Notes: a model not told the origin generated them from the letters alone. A DNA stretch of 44,604 bases from an uncultured Bacillota bacterium (GCA_949287105.1 CASEFE010000065.1:1-44604), one strand, 5' to 3'. Positions 17,751-27,043 are shown, counted from the stretch's first letter. Translations and numbers: made by a program.

Positions 17751-19877
17751 TCAGTTCTGATCGGAAGTGTCATCGAGTTTTGAAGCAAAGGTTTGTAAAA
17801 CAGCGACGGCAGGGTCATTATCCTCATCAAACGAAACAAAGTCTTGGTTTTCCTTCATCCAGTCATAGCTGCCGCACTCCCAGTAATAAGTCTGCGGTCT
17901 TGAAAACAAAAATCTTGCAATTCTGTGGATGGCAGGCAAAAGGCGGTGCCCGTCGCGAAGAGAGAGGATAAAATCTGCGAGTCTGTCGATATTCGAGATC
18001 GTTTCGCGCATCCGAAGTACGGGTGAGTTTTCAAGCCCGAAAATCTCGGAACAATCTTGTGCAAATTGCAAAGCTTCGAGGTTGTCTTCTTTGTGAGAGC
18101 GGATAAGATCGGCTGCGTCCGATAACAACTTTTGAAATTGTTTTGGATCGCTGAACTGTATTTTCGCGGCAAGATCATATTTTTGGAATGCGCGGTCAAA
18201 TTTTTCGTAGCGTAAACAGAGTACGCGGTGCACAATGAGCGGAAGTTTATAAATAAAGAAAAATTTGTTTTGATTTTTCAGGTCGATTTCAGAAAAAAGT
18301 TTTTGAAGATGTTGAACGCAATCGCGGTATTTTTTGATGTTTTCGCCCGAAAGACAATGAGAATAGAGCATAGAAAAGTTGAGAGGGTTGGCCGTGGCGA
18401 ATACACATTTTCGAAGGGTAACTCCGCGCAATTCAGGCGGGAAAAGGCTGAGAAGTTCGGAGCGGAAATCGCCCGCATAGAAAAGATATTCCGAAAGGGA
18501 ATCGTCTGAAATGCGGAACTTTTGAAAAGAAAAAGCTTTCAGAAACTCTTGAAGGGTAGAATTTTTGCAAAAAGAATCACCGCAACCGCACCAATTCAGG
18601 GCAAGGCCTGCGGCAAGGGAAAAGGTATGCAGTTCGGCATGGGAACAAGTCTGGTTGATCCAGTCGGTCGTGAGCATGCCGATGGCGCCTTTTTTTTCGG
18701 CGTTGGAGTAAAGCGCGTGTTGGGTAAATCCCTGCGCGGGGATACAGGAAGAAACATAGCAGCTGAGCGTAGATGCGCAGGCGATAAACGGAAGGTTGTT
18801 ATCGGCAAAAAACTTTTGAGAAATTTTACTTTCTCCGTTATAAAACCAATCATAGAAGATGACGTTGTCCCGCATCTGATCGAGAAAGGCAAAATCCTGG
18901 CTGCGCTTGGAAGGATCGCATTGTTCTTTCCGATAACACCAGAAGCTGGAATCAGGTTCCATGATCAGAACTTCGTCGGACCAAAGCCCCATTTTGCGGC
19001 CGCGGCTTTTTAAAATCGAATTGATAAACAAAAAATATTGCAAATAGATCCCGTTTTTTCCGAGTTTTTCAAATTCGGTTTTGCATTGCGGACATTTTCC
19101 GATCATATCCACTTCATCTCCGCCGACGTGGATGATGTCGGAAGGGAACAGGTCACAGATTTCGTTGATCATGTTTTCAACGAGCGAACGTACTTTTTGG
19201 GAATGAATGCACAGGGAAGAAGAAAAACTGTACAGGGGGTTCTGGGAATCGGCATCGTATTCTTTGAGGTCGTTGTGAATCTGATAGGATAAAAAATCTC
19301 CGCAATGGCCGAGAACATTGATGCAGGGCACCACGGTGATTTTATAAATCTGCGCAAATCGGATGAGTTCGCGAAGATCTTCCGTTGTGATCTGCCCTTT
19401 TCTTCGGTAATGAGGGAGGCAGGAAAAGGGATAATCCATTTCAAAATAGAGGTAAAGGTGGGTTGCTTTGAGCATGGCAATGTCCTGAACGAAAGTAAAA
19501 AACCAGTCTTTGCGGTAATCTACGTTCAGTTGGCCGGTACAGATCTGAACGGCTCTGTGGCGGTTTAATGGTTGGTCTTCGATGGTAAGGCAGGGCAGAT
19601 GTTCTTTGTACTGATTGACCAGCTGTTTTAAGGTAACAAGTCCGTATTGCAGAGCGGTTTCGGAAGCGGCGCGAATGGAAACGCCGTCCGAAGAAATTTC
19701 AAGGATATATTTTTGATCCGGCAAAGACGGATCGTCAATGAGTCGGACAGCGGAATCGCCGGTTTTCGGAAAAAGATTGCAGGCAAAAAAGCGCGGATCG
19801 TCAAGAAAAAGCGTTTTGTCAAAGGTTCCTTTTTTGTCGAGGAGAAGAGCGGGATAGGGAACAAGCAGATGTTTCAT
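17751..19877 (-). CDS. GH20-like beta-N-acetylhexosaminidase, cytoplasmic
   Basis: A 708-aa protein. Residues 1-100 look like the GH20b N-terminal domain. The TIM barrel follows: HRAVQICTGQ, YRRKGQITTEDLRELIRFAQ, VVPCINVLGHCGDF and the catalytic pair D254-E255 in IIHVGGDEVDMIG, the hallmark of substrate-assisted retaining hexosaminidases. LWSDEV is a further barrel strand end. About 300 C-terminal residues, mostly helical, exceed the usual family core. There is no signal peptide, so the enzyme should act on imported N-acetylhexosaminides. The start at 19877 has GGAG at 19885-19888. The gene diverges from the AraC regulator. Exact substrate is unknown; this subgroup may not act on GlcNAc. Confidence 0.8.
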   Translation of the reverse strand: MKHLLVPYPALLLDKKGTFDKTLFLDDPRFFACNLFPKTGDSAVRLIDDPSLPDQKYILEISSDGVSIRAASETALQYGLVTLKQLVNQYKEHLPCLTIEDQPLNRHRAVQICTGQLNVDYRKDWFFTFVQDIAMLKATHLYLYFEMDYPFSCLPHYRRKGQITTEDLRELIRFAQIYKITVVPCINVLGHCGDFLSYQIHNDLKEYDADSQNPLYSFSSSLCIHSQKVRSLVENMINEICDLFPSDIIHVGGDEVDMIGKCPQCKTEFEKLGKNGIYLQYFLFINSILKSRGRKMGLWSDEVLIMEPDSSFWCYRKEQCDPSKRSQDFAFLDQMRDNVIFYDWFYNGESKISQKFFADNNLPFIACASTLSCYVSSCIPAQGFTQHALYSNAEKKGAIGMLTTDWINQTCSHAELHTFSLAAGLALNWCGCGDSFCKNSTLQEFLKAFSFQKFRISDDSLSEYLFYAGDFRSELLSLFPPELRGVTLRKCVFATANPLNFSMLYSHCLSGENIKKYRDCVQHLQKLFSEIDLKNQNKFFFIYKLPLIVHRVLCLRYEKFDRAFQKYDLAAKIQFSDPKQFQKLLSDAADLIRSHKEDNLEALQFAQDCSEIFGLENSPVLRMRETISNIDRLADFILSLRDGHRLLPAIHRIARFLFSRPQTYYWECGSYDWMKENQDFVSFDEDNDPAVAVLQTFASKLDDTSDQN

Positions 19878-19926
19878 GGTTTAACTCCAAATTTTGTTAA
19901 AAAAATCGCGCAAATATAACAATTAC

Positions 19927-19955
19927 ATGATAACACAAAAGGCAACGGTTGTCCA
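19927..19955 (-). promoter_or_regulatory. Promoter of the GH20-like gene
   Basis: On the minus strand TGGACA (19950-19955), 17-bp spacer and TATCAT (19927-19932). The -35 overlaps the small inverted repeat GTCCACGGAC (19951-19960), a possible operator. Confidence 0.5.
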
Positions 19956-20011
19956 CGGACGGAAAAAATTTATATTTTTTATGAGCAAAAAAATATCTGT
20001 TTTGAATGCTA

Positions 20012-20040
20012 TTGACAGAAAAAAAGGAAACGGGTATAAT
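20012..20040 (+). promoter_or_regulatory. Consensus promoter of the AraC-family gene
   Basis: TTGACA (20012-20017), 17-bp spacer, TATAAT (20035-20040): perfect at both boxes. Transcription would start near 20047, about 25 nt before the ATG. Confidence 0.85.
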
Positions 20041-20071
20041 AAAAGCCAATCAAAGAAGAGGAAGGGGAAAT

Positions 20072-20902
20072 ATGTACGAGTGCATTCCTGGCGTATTGTA
20101 TGAAAAATTTCGGGACGGGGAGCAGCTGTTTGAGATCAAAAAACATCCGGTGAAAAATTATTATCCGCATTTTCATTATGCGACGGAGATCTGTTTTGTA
20201 AAGTCAGGCCAATTTGAGGCGGTCATCAACGGCGAACGGGTATCCGTCGGGGCAGGGGACATTCTCTTTATCAACCCGGGAGAATTGCATCAGTACATAG
20301 AAACGGGCGAATGTGACGTCGTGATCGCGATCATAAGTGAAATTTATTCCTCTGATTTTGTTACGGAATTCGGGCAGGTATCTTTTGACCATGTATTGCG
20401 GACAAAAGAGGTGAATGCTAAGATATATACTTTAATGGAAGAGTTTTACGAGACGCAGAGCCAAAATTATTTTTTGGAAAATAAAATTTTTGCAGACAAA
20501 TTATACAGTTTTCTCATCCGTAATTATCAATTCAAGGAAAGGGATACTTCGACAAAGCTTCTGAACAAGATCCTCGATTATATTTATGAAAAGTATAAAG
20601 AGGATCTGACGATAGAAAATGTGGCGCGGCATTTTTCCTATTCAAAGGTAACGATATCGAAGTTATTTCAGCAAAAAGTGCGCGTGGATTTTCGTGTGTT
20701 TGTCAACGATGTGCGGGCGGACATGGTGCGTCGGATGATGAATGATCCGCGGTATGCGGATTGGCAGTTATTGCAACTGGTGGAAGAATGCGGATTCAAC
20801 AGCGTGGCGACGTTTTATCGAAGTTATAAGCGCAGGTACGGTGAATTGCCTACGGCAGAGCGGGCAAAGCTCATTTCGTCGGGAACCGCAAAAGAAATGT
20901 AA
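20072..20902 (+). CDS. AraC-family transcriptional regulator
   Basis: A 276-aa DNA-binding regulator. Residues about 20-105 are the cupin-like sensor (PHFHYATEICFVKSGQFEAV, then GDILFINPGELHQY). The C-terminal 95 residues carry two helix-turn-helix motifs: LTIENVARHFSYSKVTISKL and LQLVEECGFNSVATFYRSYK, the latter with the conserved GF-S-AtFYR pattern. The start at 20072 is chosen because GAAGGGGA lies just upstream and the promoter is at 20012-20040; an upstream ATG (20006) would lie inside the promoter. It sits between the divergent GH20-like gene and the long surface-protein/ABC operon, and probably senses an oligosaccharide and activates one or both. Confidence 0.93.
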   Translation: MYECIPGVLYEKFRDGEQLFEIKKHPVKNYYPHFHYATEICFVKSGQFEAVINGERVSVGAGDILFINPGELHQYIETGECDVVIAIISEIYSSDFVTEFGQVSFDHVLRTKEVNAKIYTLMEEFYETQSQNYFLENKIFADKLYSFLIRNYQFKERDTSTKLLNKILDYIYEKYKEDLTIENVARHFSYSKVTISKLFQQKVRVDFRVFVNDVRADMVRRMMNDPRYADWQLLQLVEECGFNSVATFYRSYKRRYGELPTAERAKLISSGTAKEM

Positions 20903-21042
20903 CTATTATTTTTGAGATTGTACGAAAATCTTAAAAAAGGCAAATGAAGGAAAAAATCATTTGAAAACGGCTACATTCTAAAAAAACAGAGCGAAATTAA
21001 TTGGAAAAATATGGTTTTTGAAAATAAATAAAAAATATGTTT

Positions 21043-21075
21043 ATCATTTTTGAGAACTGCCCGATTACTTTTGAG
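21043..21075 (+). promoter_or_regulatory. Candidate AraC half-sites (direct repeats 21 bp apart)
   Basis: ATCATTTTTGAG (ending 21054) and ATTACTTTTGAG (21064-21075) are direct repeats whose GAG ends are exactly 21 bp apart, two helical turns. The second copy abuts the position expected for the -35 box of the promoter with -10 at 21099-21104. A third copy, ATTATTTTTGAG, ends at 20916 directly after the araC stop codon. The layout matches class II activation by AraC proteins. The assignment is an inference. Confidence 0.45.
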
Positions 21076-21094
21076 TAGATAGGGCAGTTTTTTT
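21055..21094 (+). terminator. Terminator of the araC gene, overlapping the next promoter
   Basis: AACTGCCC (21055-21062) pairs with GGGCAGTT (21082-21089), and ACT/AGT in the loop may extend it. A run of seven T follows. Confidence 0.85.
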
Positions 21095-21098
21095 ATTG

Positions 21099-21104
21099 TA
21101 TAAT
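21099..21104 (+). promoter_or_regulatory. -10 box of the surface-protein/ABC operon promoter
   Basis: A perfect TATAAT with no recognisable -35 at the 17-bp position (TAGATA at 21076-21081). This is the typical form of a promoter that needs an activator. Start would be near 21111, about 59 nt before the first gene. Confidence 0.5.
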
Positions 21105-21169
21105 GAATCAAAATGCACGAGAATCGATTCTTGGGCAAAAAATATTTTTTTCGAGAGGGGATTAAACCT

Positions 21170-23797
21170 ATGAAAGAAAAAAAATCAATAAAAGCATTTT
21201 TGATATTTGCTTTTATGCTGGCGGCGATGTTATGTGTTTTTGTCGCCTGTTCAGAGGATCCGAAAAGCGTATATTCGTTTGAAGGCATAGAAGATATCCA
21301 TTTATCGCAAAGCGCAACGGAATATGATTTTTCGGAAGGTGTGACGGGATTCAAAGATCTCAAAGAAGCGGAATTTCAAGTAGACGCGTCGGCTGTAAAA
21401 TTCGGCACGGCGGGGAAATATGAAATCACGTACAGCATTGAAAATTATAAACAGACGGCGAACGTTTATATTTACGGAATGCCTGAATTTACGGTAACGT
21501 CATCGACCATTACATATGCCGAAGCGCAGACGGAATCCGGCTTAAAGAGCGGTGTTACGGCAAAAGACACGTTCGGAAATGTATTGGAGATCAAAGTGAC
21601 GCAGAAAATCGCGGCAGGCGCCGGCGGTTACATAGAATACGGAAATCACACCGTGAAGTATACGGCGACGGATAAAGTCGGCAACACAAAGGAATATGAG
21701 CGGGAAGTGACCGTATCGGATGCGGATAAGCCGCAATACGAGGAGTTTGCGATCGATCTTTTGGATATTGATGTATCGAAAAACCTCGGAAATGTGGAAC
21801 TGATCGCGATCAAGTTTGACAATGAGCCGATGCAGGCGGGCGAATACACGTTTGCGGGCGGATATTTGGCGTTTTCTTCGGAGTTTGTGTTGCAGCAGGA
21901 GCTTGGAAAACACACGGTATTTTTGGCTACGTCGGCGGGGTATGGCGAAATGGCTTGGAATCTGACGGACGCGCAGCCGGCAGATTTTGCGATCGATCTT
22001 GCGGATATGGGGTATGCAAATCAACTTTCCATTCCGAAGGCACAGCTTTTATCCAACCAACGGAATATCACGTTTGAATATGTTTTGAAAGACGGACAGG
22101 GAAAGGTTTGCGAGCTTACGGATGACGGGGAAACATTGTCTTTTATACCTGGATTGGGAACAGACTTCACGCTGACGGTCAACGCGAAGCGCGGAACGGA
22201 AAGCGCGGGTTCGGAAGAGTTTGATTTCAAGGTATATGACGATGTATACGCATGGGTAACGAACGCGAACGAAAAGAAGAACAATGTTTTCGTAAAGCCC
22301 GATTATCTTGGCACATACAGTGAAGAGCAGGCTTATGAAGGCGACAAAGGCTCTTATTACATAAAAAACCAGACGGAACAGGATCGCGGAAATGTTGCGA
22401 TCAACCTGAAATCGACGGGTTTGGTTCCGGCGGGTTCCGCTTTTGTGATTTACGTATATAACCCGACGGGCGTAGAACTGGATAGTTATATTTACACCAA
22501 CAGCGGATATTGGATTCCGCCGCGCGTGGAAGCTGCGGGGATCCTTTCGGGCGTTGCGAAAGTTCCGGCGGAAAAGGGCTGGCACAAAGTGGAGATTACG
22601 CTGGTGCCTGGTTTTGACGGAAACTTTGTGAATATGACAAGTGAAACGGCAAACAGTGCGGAAACGCAGATCCGTTTCACAACGAGCGACTGGCAGTGGA
22701 GCGGCGAAGGCGATTTCGGTATATACGTATCCAACATTTATTTGAAACAAGACCATACAACGACGACTGTAATTTATGATGAAAATGGATTTACGGAAAA
22801 CGGATTGGTCGGTGCGGAGCTTGTTTTGCCGAAGATCGCGCAGCAAGACGGCCGTATTCATGCGGAATATGCGCTGGAAACAAAAGACGGAACACCGGTA
22901 GAAGAGGGCTGGAATGCAGCGGAATTCAAATTTGTACCGAAAGAGGAAGGGGAATACACCTATCGCATCACGTCTTATTGGCGGGATATAGAGATCGAAA
23001 CAAAAGAATATACGATTCAGGTTGCGGGATCGGTGACGCTGCCGGTGGAAAAGTCGTACGAATACAATTTTGAAACGGGCGAAGTGGTATTGCCGGAAGC
23101 ACTTGTTGCGGAAGTATTGCAGGGAAAGACGGTTCGCTATTCCATTCAGGCGAGCGGCGGTGAAAAGCAGGTTCTCGGGCAGGATCGGAAATACACTTGC
23201 ACGAAGATCGGCGACTATACATATTCTGCGGAAGTTCTGGATACGGACGGGGCGTCTGTACTCGATTCTGCCAGCGCAACCATCCGCCTCGTGCCTTCGA
23301 ATGTACTGATCGGGTTCGGACAGGATGCCGCGTCTGTCAACGGGCTCGACATGGGTATGGGTACGACCTTTACACACACAGATACAAAGGCATATAACGG
23401 TGAACTCGGTTCGGTGTTGATGGACAATACGAATCAAACCTTTGGAGAAAAAGGAAACTTCAATTTGCAGATGGGAGCGACGAATATTGCAAACGTCGAC
23501 CAGATCGTGTTCTGGATCTATGTACCCGCGAATGTACAGTTGGGATTCAACGTCTATTCTGCAACCAGCTGGATTTACAGCAATTACTGGTATAACGGGC
23601 AGCAATATACAAGCGATACGGTATATCCGGTTCAGGGCAAAGCAGAATGGCAGAAAATTGAATTCAACATTCAGGAAAATGTATCGGGTGCCGACATTCG
23701 GCTGAATATTATAACCGATTCGAACCAAGGGTATCCTTGGGAAGAGGGGCAACCCGCGCAGATCTATATTTCAAACATTTATTATAAAGTTTTCTGA
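21170..23797 (+). CDS. Cell-surface lipoprotein with Ig-like and repeated carbohydrate-binding-like modules
   Basis: An 875-aa exported protein. The signal peptide ends in the lipobox VFVAC, giving lipidated C27. Next come beta-rich Ig-like/cadherin-like segments (about 35-320: FGTAGKYEITYSIENYKQTA, VKYTATDKVGNTKEYEREVT). Two similar beta-sandwich modules follow, about 375-545 and about 700-875, each ending in a matching strand (YVSNIYLKQ and YISNIYYKVF) and rich in exposed Tyr/Trp. A further Ig-like part lies between. No catalytic motif is seen. It most likely captures glycan at the cell surface for the ABC system downstream. The start at 21170 follows GAGAGGGG (21153-21160). I do not recognise a named family. 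Confidence 0.8.
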   Translation: MKEKKSIKAFLIFAFMLAAMLCVFVACSEDPKSVYSFEGIEDIHLSQSATEYDFSEGVTGFKDLKEAEFQVDASAVKFGTAGKYEITYSIENYKQTANVYIYGMPEFTVTSSTITYAEAQTESGLKSGVTAKDTFGNVLEIKVTQKIAAGAGGYIEYGNHTVKYTATDKVGNTKEYEREVTVSDADKPQYEEFAIDLLDIDVSKNLGNVELIAIKFDNEPMQAGEYTFAGGYLAFSSEFVLQQELGKHTVFLATSAGYGEMAWNLTDAQPADFAIDLADMGYANQLSIPKAQLLSNQRNITFEYVLKDGQGKVCELTDDGETLSFIPGLGTDFTLTVNAKRGTESAGSEEFDFKVYDDVYAWVTNANEKKNNVFVKPDYLGTYSEEQAYEGDKGSYYIKNQTEQDRGNVAINLKSTGLVPAGSAFVIYVYNPTGVELDSYIYTNSGYWIPPRVEAAGILSGVAKVPAEKGWHKVEITLVPGFDGNFVNMTSETANSAETQIRFTTSDWQWSGEGDFGIYVSNIYLKQDHTTTTVIYDENGFTENGLVGAELVLPKIAQQDGRIHAEYALETKDGTPVEEGWNAAEFKFVPKEEGEYTYRITSYWRDIEIETKEYTIQVAGSVTLPVEKSYEYNFETGEVVLPEALVAEVLQGKTVRYSIQASGGEKQVLGQDRKYTCTKIGDYTYSAEVLDTDGASVLDSASATIRLVPSNVLIGFGQDAASVNGLDMGMGTTFTHTDTKAYNGELGSVLMDNTNQTFGEKGNFNLQMGATNIANVDQIVFWIYVPANVQLGFNVYSATSWIYSNYWYNGQQYTSDTVYPVQGKAEWQKIEFNIQENVSGADIRLNIITDSNQGYPWEEGQPAQIYISNIYYKVF

Positions 23798-23816
23798 GAA
23801 GAAAAGGAAAGTTATT

Positions 23817-25271
23817 ATGAATCAATATCCGTTGAACATACCGGGGATAGCAAAGGGAAAATTTCCGATCGGGGCGTATTGTTCGCCGCAGCCGAAAAAG
23901 GAATTGAACGGAACGGAATATCCTTCGAAGGTTACGTATGAGCATTATAAAATGCTGGCGGATCTCGGTGTGACCGTAGTTTACGGTCACGCCGAAGCCA
24001 TCGGCGGCGCGAACGAGAAGTACGCCTTTGAAGCTTTGAAGCTGTGCGAAGAGGTCGGCATGCAATATCTTGTGCGCGATCTGATCGCGGAAGAATACGT
24101 ATCGCTGGGGCATCGTGAGTACAAAGATTGGCGAAAGCTGACGGAAGGGGAGCGGACCGAATTAGACGAGCGTTTTCGCCAGCGGATCCGAAAATATAAA
24201 GGATATAAGGCGTTTGCGGGAATTTCGTTTTTTGACGAGCCGGGAACGGATAGTTTTGAAGGGATCGCGGCGGCGAAAAGAGTGTTCAAGAGCGAGTGTC
24301 CTGACAAACTTTTTTATGTCAATCTGATGCCGAACAATACCGGAGCGAAGCAATTGCAGTATGGGGCGTGCCAGATCGGGGTTCCGAACAGTACGGATGA
24401 AAATCTGAAAGAGGAACGCGGAAACGGTGCGCGGTATGTATATCTTTTGCAAAAGTATAAGGAAATCGTGCAACCGGACCTTATATCGTATGACAGTTAT
24501 CCTTATGTATCGTTGGGCGGAGTGGAGAGCGTCATTCACATTGCGTTGTATGAATTGTTGCAGATCTGCGCCTGGGCGGAACGGGAATACGGCATTCCGT
24601 ATTGGCCGTTCATGCAGGTCGGAGGAATGTGGGAAGGGAGCCTGGATACGCGGATTCCCGACTATGCGGAGATGAATCTTTATGTCAATGCGGCGCTTGC
24701 ATACGGGGCAAAGGGGATTCAGCTGTTTCCCACGTGTTTTCCCAACGACTGGCTGGAAGATCAGATCGCAGATGCCGGCGTTATAGACAGATACGGCAAA
24801 AAGACGAAGTTTTATTATTATCTGAAAACGATATTGCCGCAAGTACAGGCGTGCGGGGACATATTGCAGGAATCGAAACTTGAAAAATTGATTGTAAGCG
24901 GAGCCTATTGCGGGTTGCTTCCTTCCGAAGAAGAATTGAAAAAAATCCCGTGGAACGAAACGATATACCGCGGCAAGCTGTCGGAATGCAAGAACATAGA
25001 GGCAAAAGAATGGAAAGAACTTCGCAAAACAGAAGCAACGTCGCAGTTTTTGATCGGGTGTTTTGATCGTGCCGGAGAAAGCGTGTTTTACGCGGTCAAC
25101 AATTCTGTGATCACGGCGGCGAACCTGAAACTTGAATTTGACGGTGAATATGAATTTACGTTGATCCATCGTGGCAAAAAGGAAGTTCGAACGGGTAAAG
25201 AATTGTATTTACAGCGTATTTCTGCCGGAGAAGGCGTTTTGATATTGCTTAAAAAAACGGGCGGAAAATAA
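23817..25271 (+). CDS. Putative cytoplasmic TIM-barrel glycoside hydrolase, unrecognised family
   Basis: A 484-aa protein with no signal peptide. The order of strands and helices and the motifs VVYGHAEAIG, AFAGISFFDEPGTDS (E141 placed like a GH-A acid/base), DLISYDSYPYVSLG, YWPFMQVGGMWEGS and AYGAKGIQLFPTCFPND suggest a TIM barrel related to GH42/GH5-type (clan A) enzymes. About 110 C-terminal residues look like a beta-domain (ESVFYAVNNSVITAANLKLE). It lies between the surface lipoprotein and the sugar-binding protein with gaps of 19-22 nt, so it belongs to the same operon. I cannot name its family or substrate. RBS AAGGAAAG. Confidence 0.6.
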   Translation: MNQYPLNIPGIAKGKFPIGAYCSPQPKKELNGTEYPSKVTYEHYKMLADLGVTVVYGHAEAIGGANEKYAFEALKLCEEVGMQYLVRDLIAEEYVSLGHREYKDWRKLTEGERTELDERFRQRIRKYKGYKAFAGISFFDEPGTDSFEGIAAAKRVFKSECPDKLFYVNLMPNNTGAKQLQYGACQIGVPNSTDENLKEERGNGARYVYLLQKYKEIVQPDLISYDSYPYVSLGGVESVIHIALYELLQICAWAEREYGIPYWPFMQVGGMWEGSLDTRIPDYAEMNLYVNAALAYGAKGIQLFPTCFPNDWLEDQIADAGVIDRYGKKTKFYYYLKTILPQVQACGDILQESKLEKLIVSGAYCGLLPSEEELKKIPWNETIYRGKLSECKNIEAKEWKELRKTEATSQFLIGCFDRAGESVFYAVNNSVITAANLKLEFDGEYEFTLIHRGKKEVRTGKELYLQRISAGEGVLILLKKTGGK

Positions 25272-25293
25272 ATTAGAACGGAGGATATAGGGA

Positions 25294-27039
25294 ATGAAAA
25301 AAATAATTTCGGTGTTATCGGTTTTGCTCGGATCGCTTTTTTTCATTACGGGTTGCGGACAGCTCATCAATCCGGCGCGTAAAGACGGAAAAGAGATCTT
25401 GATAAGCGTCTATAACGGCGGTTTCGGGGTGGACTGGATTGATCCGGTCATCGCAGATTTTGAAGCGGATTATCCCGAATATACGGTTGAAATTGAAGAC
25501 CGTAAGCGTACGGTGGAAGAGATCTCCAACCTGATCGCGCTCGGTCAGCAGGCGGATGCCTATATCAGCTGCGTTGCCGATTTTCATCAGGAAATCTACA
25601 AAGGCAACCTGGAAGATCTGAGCGATATACTTGAAATGAAAGTAGACGGGGATGACCGTACGATCGCCAGCAAAGTCACAAATCTCGATTTGTGGAAAAA
25701 GGTCGCTTCCAAAGACGGGGAAGGGATCTATATGCTTCCCTATGAGGATTCGGTGCTGGGATTTATATACGATCACGGAAAATTTGTAGAGATGGGGCTT
25801 TTGTACAAGGCGACAAATGATTCGGCGACAAAAACGGCGCTGAAAAATCAGAAAATTACCTTTACCGAAAGCGGAACGGAACTTATTTTCAAATCGTCGG
25901 AAAACAGAACCAATTACAAAGAAGGGGACGTGATCCTGCGTGCCGGTAAGGACGGAAAATACGGAACGTATGACGACGGGCAGCCCATCACAATAGATGA
26001 ATGGAATAAAATGTTCAGCCTATTGGACGCATACGGAAACACGGTGATCTATTCCGGGCAGGTGCTCGATTACACGACGGATATTTTCAATGGTATCTTT
26101 GCACAGTATGACGGGGTGGATGCATGGAACACGTTTTTCAGTTATTCGGGTTCCTATCAGTTTGAGGGGGACAGTGCTCCTACGACCATTAGCATGCAGG
26201 ATGGGTATAAAGTATTCGGCATGACGGGTATCAAAAAGGCGACGGAATTTTTGCAGACTTATCTTAACAACAAACAAGCTATACACGATGTAACGGACGA
26301 ATCTTCGGTATCGCACACCGAAACGCAGGCAAAATTTGTACTTGGTACGGCAAAGCCTTCCACGGATGCACCGTTTGTGGGATTACTTGTGGACGGAGTC
26401 TGGTGGGAAAACGAATCGCGCAAACTGATCTTCAAAGATCTGGAAGCGAGCAATGTAAAAGGTTTTTCATACGGAGAAAGAGATTATCGGTTCATGTTGT
26501 ATCCGGAGATCCCTGGACAGAAAGGGGCGGACGGAAAAGGCAACGGCTCGGTTGTGGCATCGCGTACGGCGGGATCTTTCATCGTTCCGAAAAATAAAAA
26601 CGCGGACATACTCGAAAAAACAAAAATTTTCCTTTCGTACACGCTGAAAGACGAACATTTATCCAACTTTACGGCTTTGACGGGCGGTATTCAGCCGTAC
26701 AATTATACGCTCACGGATGAACAGTTGAATTCCATGACTCCGTTTGCCCGCAATTATTGGGAAATGTACCACGATACGGAAAACATAAAGATCGTGCGTC
26801 CGCTTTTGGATCGGTATCTGTCGCCGCTGCCTTATAAAACTTCGAAAGGGAATGCCGTAAACTGGTATTCCAAGATCGGAGCGGTGTCTTACAATATGCC
26901 GTTGAGCGCGCTTCGGATCGCGGAAACGTCGTTGGATCCGGCGATCAGCGCAGATCCTGTAATGACGGTATTCAAAGGTTTTGAAGAGCATTTCAAGAAA
27001 AACTGGCCGACATATATGAATGAATTGAAAATAGGTTAA
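25294..27039 (+). CDS. ABC sugar transporter substrate-binding lipoprotein
   Basis: A 581-aa type 1 extracellular solute-binding protein. The signal peptide ends in ITGC, so C21 is lipidated. The mature N-terminus ILISVYNGGFGVDWIDPVIA and the DFEADYPEYTVEIED helix fit family 1 sugar-binding proteins; PSTDAPFVGLLVDGVWW and SRTAGSFIVPKNKN-like segments are typical later blocks. It is 100-150 residues longer than most, which may mean a larger oligosaccharide ligand. The two permease genes follow after 4 and 11 nt. RBS GGAGG at 25280-25284. The ligand is unknown. Confidence 0.9.
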   Translation: MKKIISVLSVLLGSLFFITGCGQLINPARKDGKEILISVYNGGFGVDWIDPVIADFEADYPEYTVEIEDRKRTVEEISNLIALGQQADAYISCVADFHQEIYKGNLEDLSDILEMKVDGDDRTIASKVTNLDLWKKVASKDGEGIYMLPYEDSVLGFIYDHGKFVEMGLLYKATNDSATKTALKNQKITFTESGTELIFKSSENRTNYKEGDVILRAGKDGKYGTYDDGQPITIDEWNKMFSLLDAYGNTVIYSGQVLDYTTDIFNGIFAQYDGVDAWNTFFSYSGSYQFEGDSAPTTISMQDGYKVFGMTGIKKATEFLQTYLNNKQAIHDVTDESSVSHTETQAKFVLGTAKPSTDAPFVGLLVDGVWWENESRKLIFKDLEASNVKGFSYGERDYRFMLYPEIPGQKGADGKGNGSVVASRTAGSFIVPKNKNADILEKTKIFLSYTLKDEHLSNFTALTGGIQPYNYTLTDEQLNSMTPFARNYWEMYHDTENIKIVRPLLDRYLSPLPYKTSKGNAVNWYSKIGAVSYNMPLSALRIAETSLDPAISADPVMTVFKGFEEHFKKNWPTYMNELKIG

Positions 27040-27043
27040 CGAA

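Noticed and set aside
18228-19013. Plus-strand frames of 93 and 163 aa within the GH20-like gene
   Set aside because: They are complementary shadows of a well-supported gene, without ribosome sites or recognisable motifs.
22049-23752. Minus-strand 567-aa open frame opposite the surface lipoprotein
   Set aside because: Its composition (Arg/Ile/Phe-rich, low complexity) is that of an antisense shadow. The plus-strand frame has a signal peptide, ribosome site and operon context.
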